Notes under the pieces: model-generated
Database searches by the model: none
The model's input: the letters and a program-made list of their open reading frames with translations, nothing else
What the model was told of the DNA's origin: nothing
Made by a program: the position numbers and the translations under genes
Shown here: positions 12,053-24,100 of the stretch, one piece after another
How the letters are laid out: each line of letters starts with the position of its first letter
How positions within the stretch are numbered: position 1 is the first letter of the stretch
DNA from: Toxorhynchites rutilus septentrionalis
Lineage: Eukaryota; Arthropoda; Insecta; Diptera; Culicidae
Reading direction: 5' to 3'
Assembly: GCF_029784135.1 (NCBI RefSeq)
Contig: NC_073746.1
Location: 289,369,089-289,433,088, forward strand
DNA length: 64,000 bases

Positions 12053-12064
12053 ATGACTAAAGAT
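12053..12064. repeat. target-site duplication, right (ATGACTAAAGAT)
   Basis: Exact match to 9990-10001. Joining the two flanks through one copy restores a continuous reading of the older element's C-terminus (SNMTKD to CFKAMIKN). Confidence 0.92.
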
Positions 12065-12163
12065 TGTTTTAAAGCTATGATTAAGAACATATCATAAGTA
12101 TAACCAGTCTGTACGATACTCTCGAAGACGATGAATAAATAAACAAATAAACAAATAAAAAAC
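12065..12163 (+). mobile_element. 3' end of the older non-LTR element with AAATAAAC tail
   Basis: Continuation of the element that starts near 8490. The interrupted frame resumes, then ends in a simple tail of repeated ATAAACAA units at 12135-12160. Such short 3' repeats are common at non-LTR ends. Open frames here are not genes. Confidence 0.75.
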
Positions 12164-14455
12164 ATTTTCGATTTCGGGATTTTCATTTTATACCTTTCTG
12201 TTGAACGTAGTCCTACGTCAAAAATGAAAATCGACTAACCTTTGTTTATTTGTTTCTATATGACATTCAACAGCCAAAAAGTGATCAATATTTGATTACC
12301 ACCTACTGCAGTTAGTTGTGCAGAAGTTCGTATGAAGCGCGCTTTCAACAATCCCTCAACTTCTCCTGAATTATTCACGCATCTTCAAACAAACATGTTT
12401 CCATACATTAGATCATTCTCATTAGTAGTGGATAACGAAGCGCACATAGGGTGCTTCCCCACACTCCACTATTCTCGTGCGGTGGAAAAGCTGCAACTTG
12501 ATCGGAGCTTTCTCTTCCCTGCTCTTTCTCGGATAACCACAAACAAATGAAACCTCATCAAACAATACCAACACCTGGCGGAATCCCTCCCCTCACCTCC
12601 ACTTTATTTCGTTGGAAGCCTTGCATCGAATTCTATGTTTATCAAACCAAAACCTCGACAGAATCGTTCATTTTACCTGGGGCAGGAATGCAAGCTTGCG
12701 CTGGAAATATGCACCATACATCGCATTCGGCAGCCGGAGAGAGCGGCACAATTTAAGCACCAGCTTCCATCACATGGCTAGAGCATGGGTCCGGTTTGGG
12801 CGAGGTTTCCCTTTTTTGTCGTCTTTTAGCTGTCCGAAATGAAAACTACTTGCATGCTGGAATGCTATTTTCATACCTTCCTTGTTTCGGAATGCAGCAG
12901 CAAAAGTAGAAGCTTCCGGGTGCATACGGACGAGATTATTGGACAGCAGCGCGAGCGCATTATGGACAAAGATTTCGTGACTCAAGCACGGCAGGGCAAA
13001 TTTGCTTCATCGTGAAAAACGGTGATGGAGCAGAATGGATGAGGGGGAGGCGAAAAAACGATGCACGATGAAAAGCGAAGAAATGTTTGCTCTGGAAGAA
13101 TAATGTTAGCTTTCAATTCGGAACGCTACCGGGCGAAAGGTACGCAGTCGTTCTATTGAAAAGCTTCTCCCAGCGGCGAAAGTGCTGATTGTCAAATTAA
13201 AACACCATTCTACCGATCGATAGCATCAACCATCGGAAATACCCAGTGGAGGGGGGAAATCGGGAATTCAATGTGACACAAAAACATTTTTTCTTCGATC
13301 TGACACCTTTACGGCATTCGGCGAATATTCACGGGCTAACCGTACACAATAAATCATTATCATGATAAAGCATTCCCGATGCCGAATATCATCACTCTCG
13401 CAAACACGTCCTAACGCACGTCACTCCGGTTGCTGGCCTTGGGGGTGGGCTCTCGACACGGATATGTGATCTGTTTCAGTCATGACTCCCGTCTCTTATC
13501 GATCAAATAAACGACTTAGGCGTCATTTGAATGAAAACTCCGAAATCATTGTAATGATACAAGCGGAACGAATACTCGCCGTCGGGGGAAAGAAAAAAAG
13601 CCATAAATTCAGACAATTTTATTCAATCCAAACCTGGCAATGATTTTGTTCGGTGAGGAATGGGAAAATAGGGAAAAGAACGATTCGCGCGATGGATTCG
13701 CTACTATTTGTCTTGATCAAGGGCCTCACATTCAGGAAAACTTACAACTGCGGCAGATACAGGATTTGCACAGAGCAACGACAAGAACCGCACGAACAAT
13801 GGTACGTATGTATGGGAAAATAAGAGAATTGTACGGCAAGAACCTTCATGCTTTGCATGATGGATTCTCCGGAACGCAACGGTGGGTCGGAATGAACTAT
13901 CGTAGATTATAGGGACGATGGCAGGGGTGAATTGCGGCTGAGGTTTGTGTTTTGGTAAGAGAACACTTGTCGCCGTCTATAGCTATTTTGAGGAATGATA
14001 GCAAGCTGAAGATGGCTGCTCGAAAAATTTCCACGATATGGGAGGGAGTGTAGCCGAACCTAACACCCACTTGGATAAGCAACCCGGAATGGCGTGAGAG
14101 AACGACATACCGCGAGCGCGTGTTTAAACATTCTGCAGGATCAACATTCGTTTGTTATGTTTCGTGTCAGACGATGCAATTAGTGTGTCGTGCCGTTACA
14201 TGTCAATTTTATTTGTACAAGGTTTTGGAAAATAATATCCATTACTTCAGTGTGAATTCAAGACTTTATTAAACAGAACTAGAATAATACGATTTGGCTC
14301 TAAAACGCACCTTTTCGTTTGACAAATTGTTGAGTTTGAGTTGAGGAAAGACTCCGTGTTGTTCTCCATGAACTTAAACCAACGGAATTGTTCAAATGGC
14401 TCTGAATGGTTTTGTCCAATTTCGAGCGCTCATTTCTCAGTCGATTCCTAATGTA
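12164..14455. other. no gene seen
   Basis: Apart from a decayed palindrome at 12205-12218 (ACGTAG-TC-CTACGT), I recognise nothing. Parts of 12550-13450 are less AT-rich than their surroundings and could be unique host DNA, but the open frames (for example 13640-13912) show no domain, splice or codon signal that I can defend. Confidence 0.4.
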
Positions 14456-14640
14456 CTTTCGAGATATTTGCATCAATCGATTTGGACACACTTCAACAAT
14501 GTATTGAAATGAAGAAAAACATACATTTTATGATAACTATCCAGCAATTGAAAAATGTCACGCAATATCTGAATGAGAATCCCGCGTTCTGATTGGTCGA
14601 TTGGTACAAACAATCTGTGCTCTCCCAGTTGTTCGTTCAA
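14456..14640. repeat. dispersed repeat fragment related to 49810-49965
   Basis: It shares CATCAATCGATTT, CAATTGAAAAAT and CTGATTGGTCGA, in the same order and orientation, with the stretch before the satellite units at 49968. It is therefore a partial copy of that family. Confidence 0.55.
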
Positions 14641-15039
14641 TACGAATACGGGTCTGTGCAATGTAATATGGGCTTAGTTTGAAATTCTACAGCGCTATAT
14701 CCTACGTTTCAATAGGTCCATTTTGCCTTCCCCCAGTTTTGCCATCTAAAAGAAGCAAGCGGAGGTCAATTGTGCCTGTGCAACTAGTATAAAACTGTTT
14801 TCCGCGATTTGAGTGTTTGCTAAAAGTCAATTTAACAATGTTGCCTACAAGTACTGTGGAAAACACTCAAAATATTCTTAAAAAGATCACATATACCTAA
14901 AATAGACGTAGGAAGAAATTTGAATACAAACTAGAGTAGTATTGAATTTCAAAATAAAAAAAAAATAATTTAAAATAAAAATTAAAATTAATTTCAATTT
15001 TATTTAGTATTTGATTTTTTGATGAAATTTTTTTTTTTT

Positions 15040-15692
15040 GGAAATATTAATGGATACACCTTAGAAAGATGTACTTTCAGTATTTTTTTTTCATATTTTT
15101 GTCTCGAAGCTCAAAGATCCTATATTGTACCATATAAGAACTCAAATATATGGTACTACTGTCAAAACTTCATATTTAGTACCCTATACAATATTTTCCA
15201 TACTGCTGGTAATTTGATTTGCAGGCACTTTTTACTCCCGTACCCAGCCAGACCCTTTGGAAATATAAAAACTTTTTTTTTGTACCGCGCAGCACTGAAA
15301 AAAAAATCTGAAAATAATTACAAATATCTAGAAAAGCCGTAGGCACATATTGAAATATGAATTAAAGTAATACTGAATCTCTAAATCCAAAAAAAAAATT
15401 CAAATTTCAATATTTTTTTAGTACTTAAATTATTTATACTTTTTCATGATACACCGTAGTGAGATGTACCTTCAGTATGTTTTTAAAATTTGTATCTCAA
15501 AGCTTTTGAGGATGGCGTGAAATAAACGAAAAAGTACGTTTTTCATCATAGATCCTATGTTAAGTCACATAGGGGTTCAAAAAAACCGCCAAAATTTCTT
15601 ATTTAATATTCTCTACAATATTTGCCATACAGCTAGTGGTTTGGTTTGGGGGCACTTTTTACTTCCTTACCCGGCCAGGCCTTTTGTGTTTC
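15040..15692. repeat. two direct copies of an inverted-repeat element arm
   Basis: Two diverged copies of about 230-260 bp, at 15045-15275 and 15430-15690. Each holds AGATGTAC-TTCAGTAT, a run around CATAGATCCTAT or a variant, and a GC-richer edge (GCACTTTTTACT, CCCGGCCAGGCC). The same arm occurs inverted at both ends of 45272-46826. These are therefore solo or tandem arms of that family. The open frames across them are not genes. Confidence 0.65.
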
Positions 15693-15828
15693 ATTTGTAT
15701 GGCACGAGTTCAATTCTCGATTCCGACATTCTTCCTTCGAAATGGGAGTAAAGCCGTGGTCCGACTGGCGAACCAGCCAAAAGGCCGAAAGTCGCTATGA
15801 TACAGAAAAAATAATAATAATAATAATG
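15693..15828 (+). mobile_element. SINE-like fragment with (TAA)n tail
   Basis: A short GC-richer sequence contains GAGTTCAATTCTCG, a B-box-like word of Pol III promoters. It continues through CCAGCCAAAAGGCCGAAAGT and ends in AAAAAATAATAATAATAATAATG. A repeated TAA tail without coding capacity suggests a 5'-truncated tRNA-related SINE or the 3' end of a non-LTR element. No target duplication was found. Confidence 0.5.
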
Positions 15829-17427
15829 TAAACAACTACAGAATATAACGGGAAGAGGATATTTCCATTTACTTATAATCATCAACATACAACAGCAGCT
15901 CTATTATCGGCTATTGTCAAAGCCAATCATCATAACAAAAAGAGATTATTTTATGAAGAGTGTAACCGAGAGTTAGAGGAACGTTTTCTCATAAGAGTCA
16001 ATCTTGTTATGTAACATTTTTTGTCGCTGCACAATTGTATGGCTTTGTGCGTGCTATATTAGACGCCTGTTTGGGTCTGGTCCGTTTGCGTTGCACAAAT
16101 ATTGGCAACCAACGGAACTCTTAACAATTGTTTTTTTCTAGTATTGTCTGAAGGTACATGGAAAAAAAAATTGATGTCGCAAGCGAATTTAGTTTTCCCT
16201 AGTCACAATATTCAATATTTTAAAAATCAGTCAAAGTTTATTCTGATTCTCATTGTCATATAAATAGCATTAAACTTACCATTGTGTTTTGTGTTTATAC
16301 CACTTCATTTGCGTGGTTATTCCTTTAGAGATGCCTTTTTGAATGTTTTCATGCACATTTTTCATATGGATGTAGGAAAACTGGAGAATACATAGTTTCC
16401 TGTGTTTATGTTGCAACATCTACGGTTGACATTGACATCTGATGCTTTCCAAATGACAAAACAAACTTTCTACTAGAAAGTTAATTCTAACATTTCGTTT
16501 CGCTGAAATAATATCCAAAGTTCTATAATATGAATTGACTCAATCTCGTAGTCCTACGTCAACAATGGAGTCAAATGTTAGACCTAACCTTCTATAATAA
16601 AAAAAAATCGAGGGGTTGTATCCGAGACACGACCGCTTAGAACGTAGGACTACGCAATCTTTTTTTTTTTTATCATTTTGGATATTGTTTGCGAATACGT
16701 CGAAATTTCATAAATAACTCTTTAGTAAAAAATTCCGGGGACCCTGAAAAGGTTTTATGGCTTGCGAGGTTTTGTAGAATAATTTCGAGAAGCAACGATT
16801 CTCTCTTTCCTTTGCACTAATTGGTCATATGTCGCAATATGTTTCTTTATATCAATGCACGCATTACACTGAGTATTTAACAAGAGCCATCTTCCGTGCA
16901 TCGTCATTCAACGAGCATCAAACACGTGTCTAACAGATGCATACAGTTGCAGTGATAAAACTGAAACATCTCTCGATCAAAACCGTTAACAAAGCTGGGA
17001 GCTTGTTGCATCAGAACAGAGCCGATGCGCACGAGAGCAAATACGAATGGCAACTTAAAGTATCGAAGGTGTGCTATTCACATGTACAGGAAATGAACAA
17101 GTTCTAAGTTTCGCGCAACGAATACGAGCAGAATAAGCGACCTTTGTTGTTTCGGGCACAGAAAGATTCTGAGGTTCTTCGGAGGTGATGCAATACTTAT
17201 ACGCTAGTGACAGCTTACTTACTATGCAAGGGTGGAGTTTACTTTACAAATATTCTCTTTTCGAAGGGGGATATATATATGATGGCCCTCCACTTACCCC
17301 GTACATGGAAATTTATATGTTTGGGCAAATTTATCTAAAAAGATAATTTTAAATTAATTTCTTTGAAAGCTAATGTCCTTGCATTGTCTTTGATTCCTAT
17401 GTACGTCCATCAAAACCTTTTTTAAAA
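15829..17427. other. no gene; contains a palindrome pair
   Basis: Palindrome cores CGTAG-TC-CTACG (16547-16558) and CGTAG-GA-CTACG (16643-16654) bracket a ~110-bp piece. It includes GTATCCGAGACACGACCGC, the reverse complement of the word that follows the palindrome in other copies. Nothing else is recognised. Confidence 0.5.
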
Positions 17428-17511
17428 TTTTTTTTTTTTTTTTGCATTTTGCTGCATCATCATATTTTTACATTTCAACAAAACAGTTTAAACGCAAACA
17501 CAACCACTTAT

Positions 17512-20319
17512 TTACAAAGCCACATTAGTTCTGACAAATGTCACACAATTCCGTTTGAACTCATTCACACTAGCTTCTTTCATTTGTACCGGTAGCATAT
17601 TATAAAGCCTTATCCCTTTGTAGAACAGTGAATTCTGAGTGCTTGCTAGCAGAAACGATGCCGTACGGATGTTATTAGCAGATCTTGTACTATATCGGTA
17701 GATGTCCCTTCCTCTTATTATCCTGGACGTCAAGTATGCTGGCGCTGAACCTTTTGCAATTTTGTGTATCAGTAGTAGCGTGAGATACGTCACGCGTTGC
17801 TTTACTGAGAGCCATTGGAGTGTTCGAAGCATCAACAGAACGGGAGTCCTTCGATTGCATTGCAGGATTATACGCATGATCTTGTTTTGGATTTTCTGGA
17901 GGCGACGCATTTGCTGATCATTGGCGAGATACAAGATTGATGGGCAGAAATCTATGTGCGGTGATATCAGGGCTTTGTACAAGTGAATCAAACTCCACTG
18001 CGATAAATCTTTCTTTAGTCGACAGAGAACTCCAAACTTCTTCGCAATCTTTTTCACTGTGTGGTCAATATGGCTTTTGAAGCTTAGTTTATCATCTATT
18101 ATAACACCTAAGTATTTAATTTCACAAACACGTTCTAACAAACGATTATCAATCGTCACATTCACACTTTCACTATACACTGACTTATTGCTAATTAACA
18201 TGTATTTTGTTTTGTCAATGTTCAGCTTCAATTTCTTAAATTTCAGCCATTTGGCCAAGTTTGAAAGATCACAGTTCAATTTTTCAGTAGCAGCAATAGC
18301 ATTGTCGGAAGAAATGTATATCACAGTATCGTCGGCAAATAGGTTTATATCACAGTGCTTTAGTATTCTCTTTAAGTCGTTAATATATAAAATAAACAAA
18401 ATAGGACCTAACACACTGCCTTGAGGCACACCAATATTTGTCTCTTTGGTATTGGATATCACAGAATTGTACTTGGTCCTTTGAGTTCGACTGTCAAGGT
18501 AGGATACAAACCATTGTAGAACAGTGTCAGTAATACCATACTTTGTAAGAGTGTTCAGTAGTTTTCTTCTCGATATCGTCTCAAAAGCCCTTTTCAAGTC
18601 TAAAAACACCGCAATCACATTTTGCTTCTTCTCGAAGGTCTCCTTCCATTTTACAAGGACTAGGTTTAAAGCACTTTCACAAGAATGTTTCTCACGGTAT
18701 CCAGATTGTTCAGGAACTAGAAGGTCGTTTACTACAATGTATTCCAGCAACTGTTCCTTGACGATTAGCTCCAACACTTTCTCGTACACTGGAAGCATGT
18801 TTATCGGGCGATGTTCTTCTGCTTTCACTGTTCCATTCATCTTCTCGATGGGCACTACCACCGATTCTTTCCATGAGTCAGGTACATTTCCAGTGGCCAA
18901 AGAGTCGTTTATAATATTTAACAGGGGTACTTCAATAGCTTCAAATGCATCTTTCAAGATTCTGGAATTGATCTCATCAGATCCTGATTTTTCCTCCAGC
19001 GACCAAACCACCGTTTTGAATTTTTCAAGAGTGATTGATTGAAACTTCGACAGCTTACTACCAGTGAAATTTTCTGTCAGTTCTAATGGTTCGTCTACCT
19101 CATCTATTGAGTCACTGATATCCTCGATGCTACTCACAAAATATTCGTTGAACTTTTCAGCAATGACCTGCTCGTCACTCACTTCTTCTCCATTAAAGTT
19201 AATAGCTTGAGGGTGGACTAGCTTAGGTTTGATCATTTTTTTCAAGATCTTCCATAGCTCTTTGGTGTTATGTTTGTTTACTTCTATCGATTGCTGCACG
19301 TATTCATGCCTTGTTCTCTTCAGTGTACATGCATATTCGTTCCGGTGGACTTTGTATGTTTGCCAAGCTTGGTCAGAGCGTTGTTGGAGGAATTTTCTAT
19401 ATGTAGCATCTCGTTTTCGCTTCATTCGCTGTAACTCTACGGTGTACCACTTGTTTGTGTTTTTCAATTTAACAAACTTGACAACCACTAGTTGATTAAC
19501 ACATATTTTCATTACTTCAATGAAGCCGCTAGCTTTCTCATGGAAGTTGTTTAAACTCACTACTTCTGACAATTTTTCCCTTAATAAATTCAAAAGGGCA
19601 GTACGGCTATAGTTTTTCCAACACTTAATTTTCACGTTAGTTTCATCAACTTTGTCCAAGCTACCGTCAAGAGACACACACAAAGTTTCGTGGTCAGATA
19701 TCTTAAAATCCGGTACAACACAAACATTGATATCACAGTTCGAGAATATTAGGTCAATTAATGTTTGACTAGTACGGGTTATACGTGTGCATTGTTGGAC
19801 TAGTTGCATGAGTCCTTGCGCTTCAGCCACAAGCTTTAACTGGGAAGCATCTCGTGAATTGAACCAGTTGATGTTGAAATCGCCAGCAAGTAGTGTGAAT
19901 TTGGACAGATCAACGATTTCTTCCAACCACGAATCCTCCAAAATTCGCAGAAATATCGAATCGCTTGCTCCCGGTGAATGATATAAGACTCCATAATGAC
20001 CGGGCTTCATACCATTCAGGATCTCAATCGCCACGATCCAGTTTTTGTCGGCTTGCTCTCTGAAGATTAGTCGATGTCTCAAGCTAGAATGGACGTACAT
20101 CATGACACCACCGGTATGTCTTGAGTCCGAGTAGCAACTTATTATTTTGTATCCATTGATCTGGAAATGATCATCTCCTATGGTTTCAGTGACGTGTGTT
20201 TCATTGATCATAACCAGTTTTGGTTTCAGGGTTTCTACAAGAAGACGAACTTCAACGAAATTTGTAGATAATCCACCACAATTTAGATAGATTACCGGAT
20301 GATAATCTTCCGTAACCAT
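17512..20319 (-). CDS. endonuclease-reverse transcriptase ORF2, intact 935 aa
   Basis: A single uninterrupted frame. The N-terminal AP-like endonuclease holds LNCGG (12-16), the catalytic-region E in MINETH (~40), GDFNINW (146-152) and the terminal SDH (208-210). The reverse transcriptase follows: motif A FLDLKRAFETI near residue 570, motif B GVPQGSVLGP near 635, and motif C FADD near 662 with both aspartates. After the thumb comes a ~200-residue C-terminal region typical of CR1/L2-type proteins; no RNase H is present. It would nick the target and copy element RNA at the nick. The ATG lies 6 nt after the ORF1 stop. An unbroken frame of this length among decayed relatives means a recent insertion or a young family. 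Confidence 0.93.
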   Translation of the reverse strand: MVTEDYHPVIYLNCGGLSTNFVEVRLLVETLKPKLVMINETHVTETIGDDHFQINGYKIISCYSDSRHTGGVMMYVHSSLRHRLIFREQADKNWIVAIEILNGMKPGHYGVLYHSPGASDSIFLRILEDSWLEEIVDLSKFTLLAGDFNINWFNSRDASQLKLVAEAQGLMQLVQQCTRITRTSQTLIDLIFSNCDINVCVVPDFKISDHETLCVSLDGSLDKVDETNVKIKCWKNYSRTALLNLLREKLSEVVSLNNFHEKASGFIEVMKICVNQLVVVKFVKLKNTNKWYTVELQRMKRKRDATYRKFLQQRSDQAWQTYKVHRNEYACTLKRTRHEYVQQSIEVNKHNTKELWKILKKMIKPKLVHPQAINFNGEEVSDEQVIAEKFNEYFVSSIEDISDSIDEVDEPLELTENFTGSKLSKFQSITLEKFKTVVWSLEEKSGSDEINSRILKDAFEAIEVPLLNIINDSLATGNVPDSWKESVVVPIEKMNGTVKAEEHRPINMLPVYEKVLELIVKEQLLEYIVVNDLLVPEQSGYREKHSCESALNLVLVKWKETFEKKQNVIAVFLDLKRAFETISRRKLLNTLTKYGITDTVLQWFVSYLDSRTQRTKYNSVISNTKETNIGVPQGSVLGPILFILYINDLKRILKHCDINLFADDTVIYISSDNAIAATEKLNCDLSNLAKWLKFKKLKLNIDKTKYMLISNKSVYSESVNVTIDNRLLERVCEIKYLGVIIDDKLSFKSHIDHTVKKIAKKFGVLCRLKKDLSQWSLIHLYKALISPHIDFCPSILYLANDQQMRRLQKIQNKIMRIILQCNRRTPVLLMLRTLQWLSVKQRVTYLTLLLIHKIAKGSAPAYLTSRIIRGRDIYRYSTRSANNIRTASFLLASTQNSLFYKGIRLYNMLPVQMKEASVNEFKRNCVTFVRTNVAL

Positions 20320-20325
20320 TAGTTG

Positions 20326-20787
20326 CTATTGGTTTCGTTCAAGCAGCTGTCGTTTTCTAGCAACCAGTTTTTTATAAACAGCACATTCGTTGTTGTATGC
20401 AAAATGCTTCGTGCACAAATTTAACTTCCGACTTTTATTCATTCTATCACAGTTGGCGCAGCAAACTGTTTCCGATTGGCACTCGCCTGTTTTATGGGCA
20501 CCAGCACATTTTGCGCAGGTCTCAGAATTTGGACAAATCGTGCTTTTGTGATTGAAATCGCAGCATTTGAAGCACCGTATGATTCCAAAACACTCTGCAA
20601 CCTGGCATCGTTCCCAACCGACATTCACTCTCCCTAAATTGAGAAGTTCTTCGTGACTCTTGGCATCGAATTCCACAACAAACGTGAATGAGAAGTGATT
20701 TTTATAGCGTGTTATCAACTTGAACTCAAACCGCTTCGGTAAATCATTCTGCTCCTCCAAAGCTTTGATCAACTGTTCTTCATTCAA
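20326..20787 (-). pseudogene. ORF1 C-terminal fragment with zinc knuckles (5' truncated)
   Basis: The last ~153 codons of the element's ORF1, the RNA-binding nucleocapsid-like partner of ORF2. Zinc knuckles are visible: CFKC-x4-H-x4-C (72-85), CAKC-x3-H-x4-C (91-103), and a third Cys-rich motif beginning CCANC (~109-113). There is no ATG. The frame opens from a TTG directly after an in-frame TAG, and the expected N-terminal part is missing, so the element was truncated here. Confidence 0.8.
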
Positions 20788-20824
20788 CTATATATCGTTG
20801 TTTCTATTCTAGCGGCTGCATACG

Positions 20825-21160
20825 TTGCGTGTTATTGACAGCTGTGTTCGGGAAAGCACACAAATGGACAGAACAAATGTATGGGGAAATGGGAATGCTT
20901 CCAAATTTCACCAATTTAAACCACATACAGACTATAGGATTGTAATGTATAGCATATCGAACAAATCTTAGAAAATTTCCGATTCCATTGGTATGCAAAC
21001 CGTTAAAATCCGTTAGCAGCAAGAATAGTTATTAACGTTAACTTTATTTCATAAAAACGTGACCTGTTTTCTGATTTGGCACCCTTAATGTAAGATATGA
21101 CACAAATAGCCTACGTCAACAATGCGGTTGTGTCTTGGACACAACCCTTTCGAGACCCTG
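20825..21160 (-). repeat. composite repeat copy B
   Basis: It has the same arm as copies A, C and D: CACACAAAT-GACAGAAC, ATTGTAATGTATAGCATAT, TTATTTCATAAAAACGTGAC and TTTGGCACCCTTAATG. It then continues through CTACGTCAACAATGCGGTTG to TGTCTTGGACACAACCC. This shows which sequence normally lies beyond the palindrome. GTGTC-TTG-GACAC is itself a 5-bp inverted repeat. Confidence 0.75.
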
Positions 21161-24100
21161 TAACATTTTTGTGCAATGAAACAATGTTTTCACTCGACGA
21201 TTTTCATTATTTTATCGACACGAATACGACACGATAAAATCAGGACCACAAACTCTGTTTACATTTCCACCGCCTGCAAGCATCATTCTACCTGAAACAT
21301 TCACAAAACAGTATGAAGCTATGTTAATTATAAAATGTTAACTTTTTAACGCCACCTATCGTGTCACGATCGCACTTATCGAACGCGAATGTCATCTCCC
21401 GGAAAGGAATAGATATGATAATCTAAATATACGCTACTTACAATTATACAACTTTCGATAAATGTTCTAGAATTATGAGCATCTGTTTTATCTTGAAATG
21501 AAATTTCAAATCAGAAATTTGTTATATCAACAACAAATTTGAACTTCCTTTTGTTTTTTATTTAATCCTAAAAAATAAAAAATTACTTACTTGTGAAGTA
21601 AAACGCTAATACTTTACTATAATTGTTGTTTTTTTCTTATTGTATTTACAATTGTCTCTCTCTTCAATAGTTTTGATTTAACGTGGTTTCCGTATGCATA
21701 TGTTTTACCATTACAATATTAAACCATCATGGTTTCTATTTGAATTGGATTTTTTGCCATTAATTGCAATCGCAAAAGTGAGGTTCCTTTCATCATCTGC
21801 TTAAATTCATATTACAATCGTGATTTCAAAAGTGATAAAATCACACTGATTCATAAAATTCACAGCCACTCATCGAGTCATTCCTCGCTCCGCAATTGGC
21901 CCATCTTCAGGCCGATCCGTCAAACATGAAGATGGAAATATTTCGATAGCGAATACTCTCCACGGGTGTAAAAGCAAACGGGTCAGTTGCAGCAGCAGCA
22001 GCTGATTGCTTCATCACAAAGTTGCCTCTCCTTTCGAAATATGACGACCGACTAGGTTCTTTGAACGAGCGTCTGATTTATATACACTTCTGCACTCCTG
22101 AGCCAACCTCATCCCGGAGGATGTGAGGTAGAAAAGTAAGGTGTACGATGACCACTTCTGTTAGAATCCACTTCAGCGCTCGCAAAGCATCATCCGTTGC
22201 TACCATTCTGAGCCAAACCCTTCTTCTAGCCGGCGACTGCGTCTAGCTCAACGAGAACACAGTCTGTTCGCTTGCCGATTTCCTTAACTTGCGTTTTGAC
22301 CCAACTTCTGATCTTTGTCTAGAGTAACGGACGAGACGAGAATGTATTCACAAACAGAACGTTTAGCTGTAAAGCTGAACTGCAGATCGAGATGGGAAGG
22401 AGGCGGCTTTAATATTTATGAAGGAAACAATTCATCTGACACAGGAAACTCGTCTACGGGGGAGCCAGTTAAGGCTATCAATCATTCACCATCGGGCAGA
22501 AATAAGCGTCTATTGAGCAACATAACGCAAACAAATCCTATTGATCAGATTGTGGAGAGTCAGATGTAATATTTCGTAAAACGGATTCCAATTAATGCCG
22601 TACCAATTTTCACAACTGACACATTTTTTTCTGACATATCGTAAAATATCCTATCAATTTAATATCGCAATTTTCGCAAGTGAGACTCCATTGCACATTA
22701 CCTTTCATCGCTGCAGCAAACAAATATTGTCCCCATCGTAAATGGACCCTCTGCAGGTGTATCGAATTCACCTAAATGAATATTTCATGTCCTACGTCAA
22801 CGAATCATCCCACCGTGCTTTACGTTTCGCCAATATATTTTACAGGCCAATTTGATTAAATTGCCAACATCGGGGACCGGCTGGCGAACGGGTTGCCTGG
22901 GGGATGTGTGGAATCATTTTTCGTAATAGTCATTAAAAATCGCATCCATCGGTCGCGATCTGGTCGGTTGAGTGGTAACCGACCGGGGCTGACATTTGTG
23001 GTGGACTCTCCGTTTATTGGTTTTTGCAAATGCAATCATTTGCCGTGGGGCTCAATGACTTACATCGCGAATATGAACCAGGAGCAGCACAAAGAGATTC
23101 GCGAATCAAGTTCTGAACTATCCATATTATCAGGTAAATCAGAGCAGGATTTAATAGTACTAGTATTTGTTCTACTATGACATTATTCCTCTACTTTAGT
23201 TAATATTGTATCAGACTTTTGACAAAATTAAAAATAAAATTCAATATCAAATGATTATTAGCCCAAATTTTAGTATCACTTGTATCCTACATAACTGTTG
23301 TAACAATATGAGCAATCAGCAATTGCTATGATATTAAATGCAACAGAGATGGTTGATGGCAAATATCTCGAATTATGGGCATTCAATTTCTACGGATGTC
23401 TGGGTATTGTGAGTACACCATAACCAGCAGCATATTGCCCTATCATGCGCTCTTTATATCAAACAGCAACAGTTGAAGACATACGACACAGTAAAAATCA
23501 ATCTGACCGTTTGTGAAAACCAAAAATTAATTTGAATTGTGACATCTTCGGAATCAATTTACTTTTCAGATTATTTATTTCCGAATCTATCTCAATTTTT
23601 TTCCGTTCGATTATAATCACGAAAATTATTTTCTGTGTGTTTCCAAATCATGCTAGCAAACAGCTTCGCCCGAGATAACCTCTCCCCCACGGTATTGTTG
23701 TTCATGGCATGCAGCACCGATTATGTCTGTTCGATGGCAGAACTACCCAAACAGTGTGGAAGCTATCGTACGCAACGCACGTTTTGCATGAATCATAACA
23801 GCAATTGAGATATTATATTGTTGCTAGCCTGTGCTCTTTTAGAACTCGTATCTAGTCATAGCCGATCATATCTAAGGTACGAGACGATGGAGAAACAACG
23901 AAGGACGGGCTTCGAAAAATCTTAGCAGCCGAAAGGATCCGGTGGGTTGCCATTTTATTCTGCCTTCCGGTGTGTTGTTAGAGTGAAAAAGAGAAATTTC
24001 CAGAAATTAAATGCAATGAGCGTTTTCTAGAATCCTATCAGCACGTTGTACAGCCGCTGGGTACTTTCAATCAAATTGCTTATCGTTCCTAAAAATGCTG

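Larger units (their letters stand above)
17428..20790 (-). mobile_element. L2/CR1-like non-LTR retrotransposon, 5' truncated
   Basis: A minus-strand element with a shortened ORF1, a full ORF2, a brief 3' UTR and a poly(A) tail (the T run at 17428-17443). The 5' end stops near 20790, where ORF1 is cut off and an unrelated repeat (copy B) begins. I could not find a target duplication. ORF1 and ORF2 are separated by 6 nt. The RT text (GVPQGSVLGPILFILYINDL, FADD) and the lack of an RNase H domain fit the CR1/L2 group better than Jockey or I. The clade call is tentative because a poly(A) tail is unusual for CR1. Confidence 0.85.

Noticed and set aside
13640..13912. 90 aa open frame in less AT-rich DNA
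   Set aside because: No domain, no splice context, and basic low-complexity composition consistent with chance.
18059..19042. Plus-strand open frames of 121 and 172 aa
   Set aside because: Antisense shadows of the intact minus-strand EN-RT ORF.
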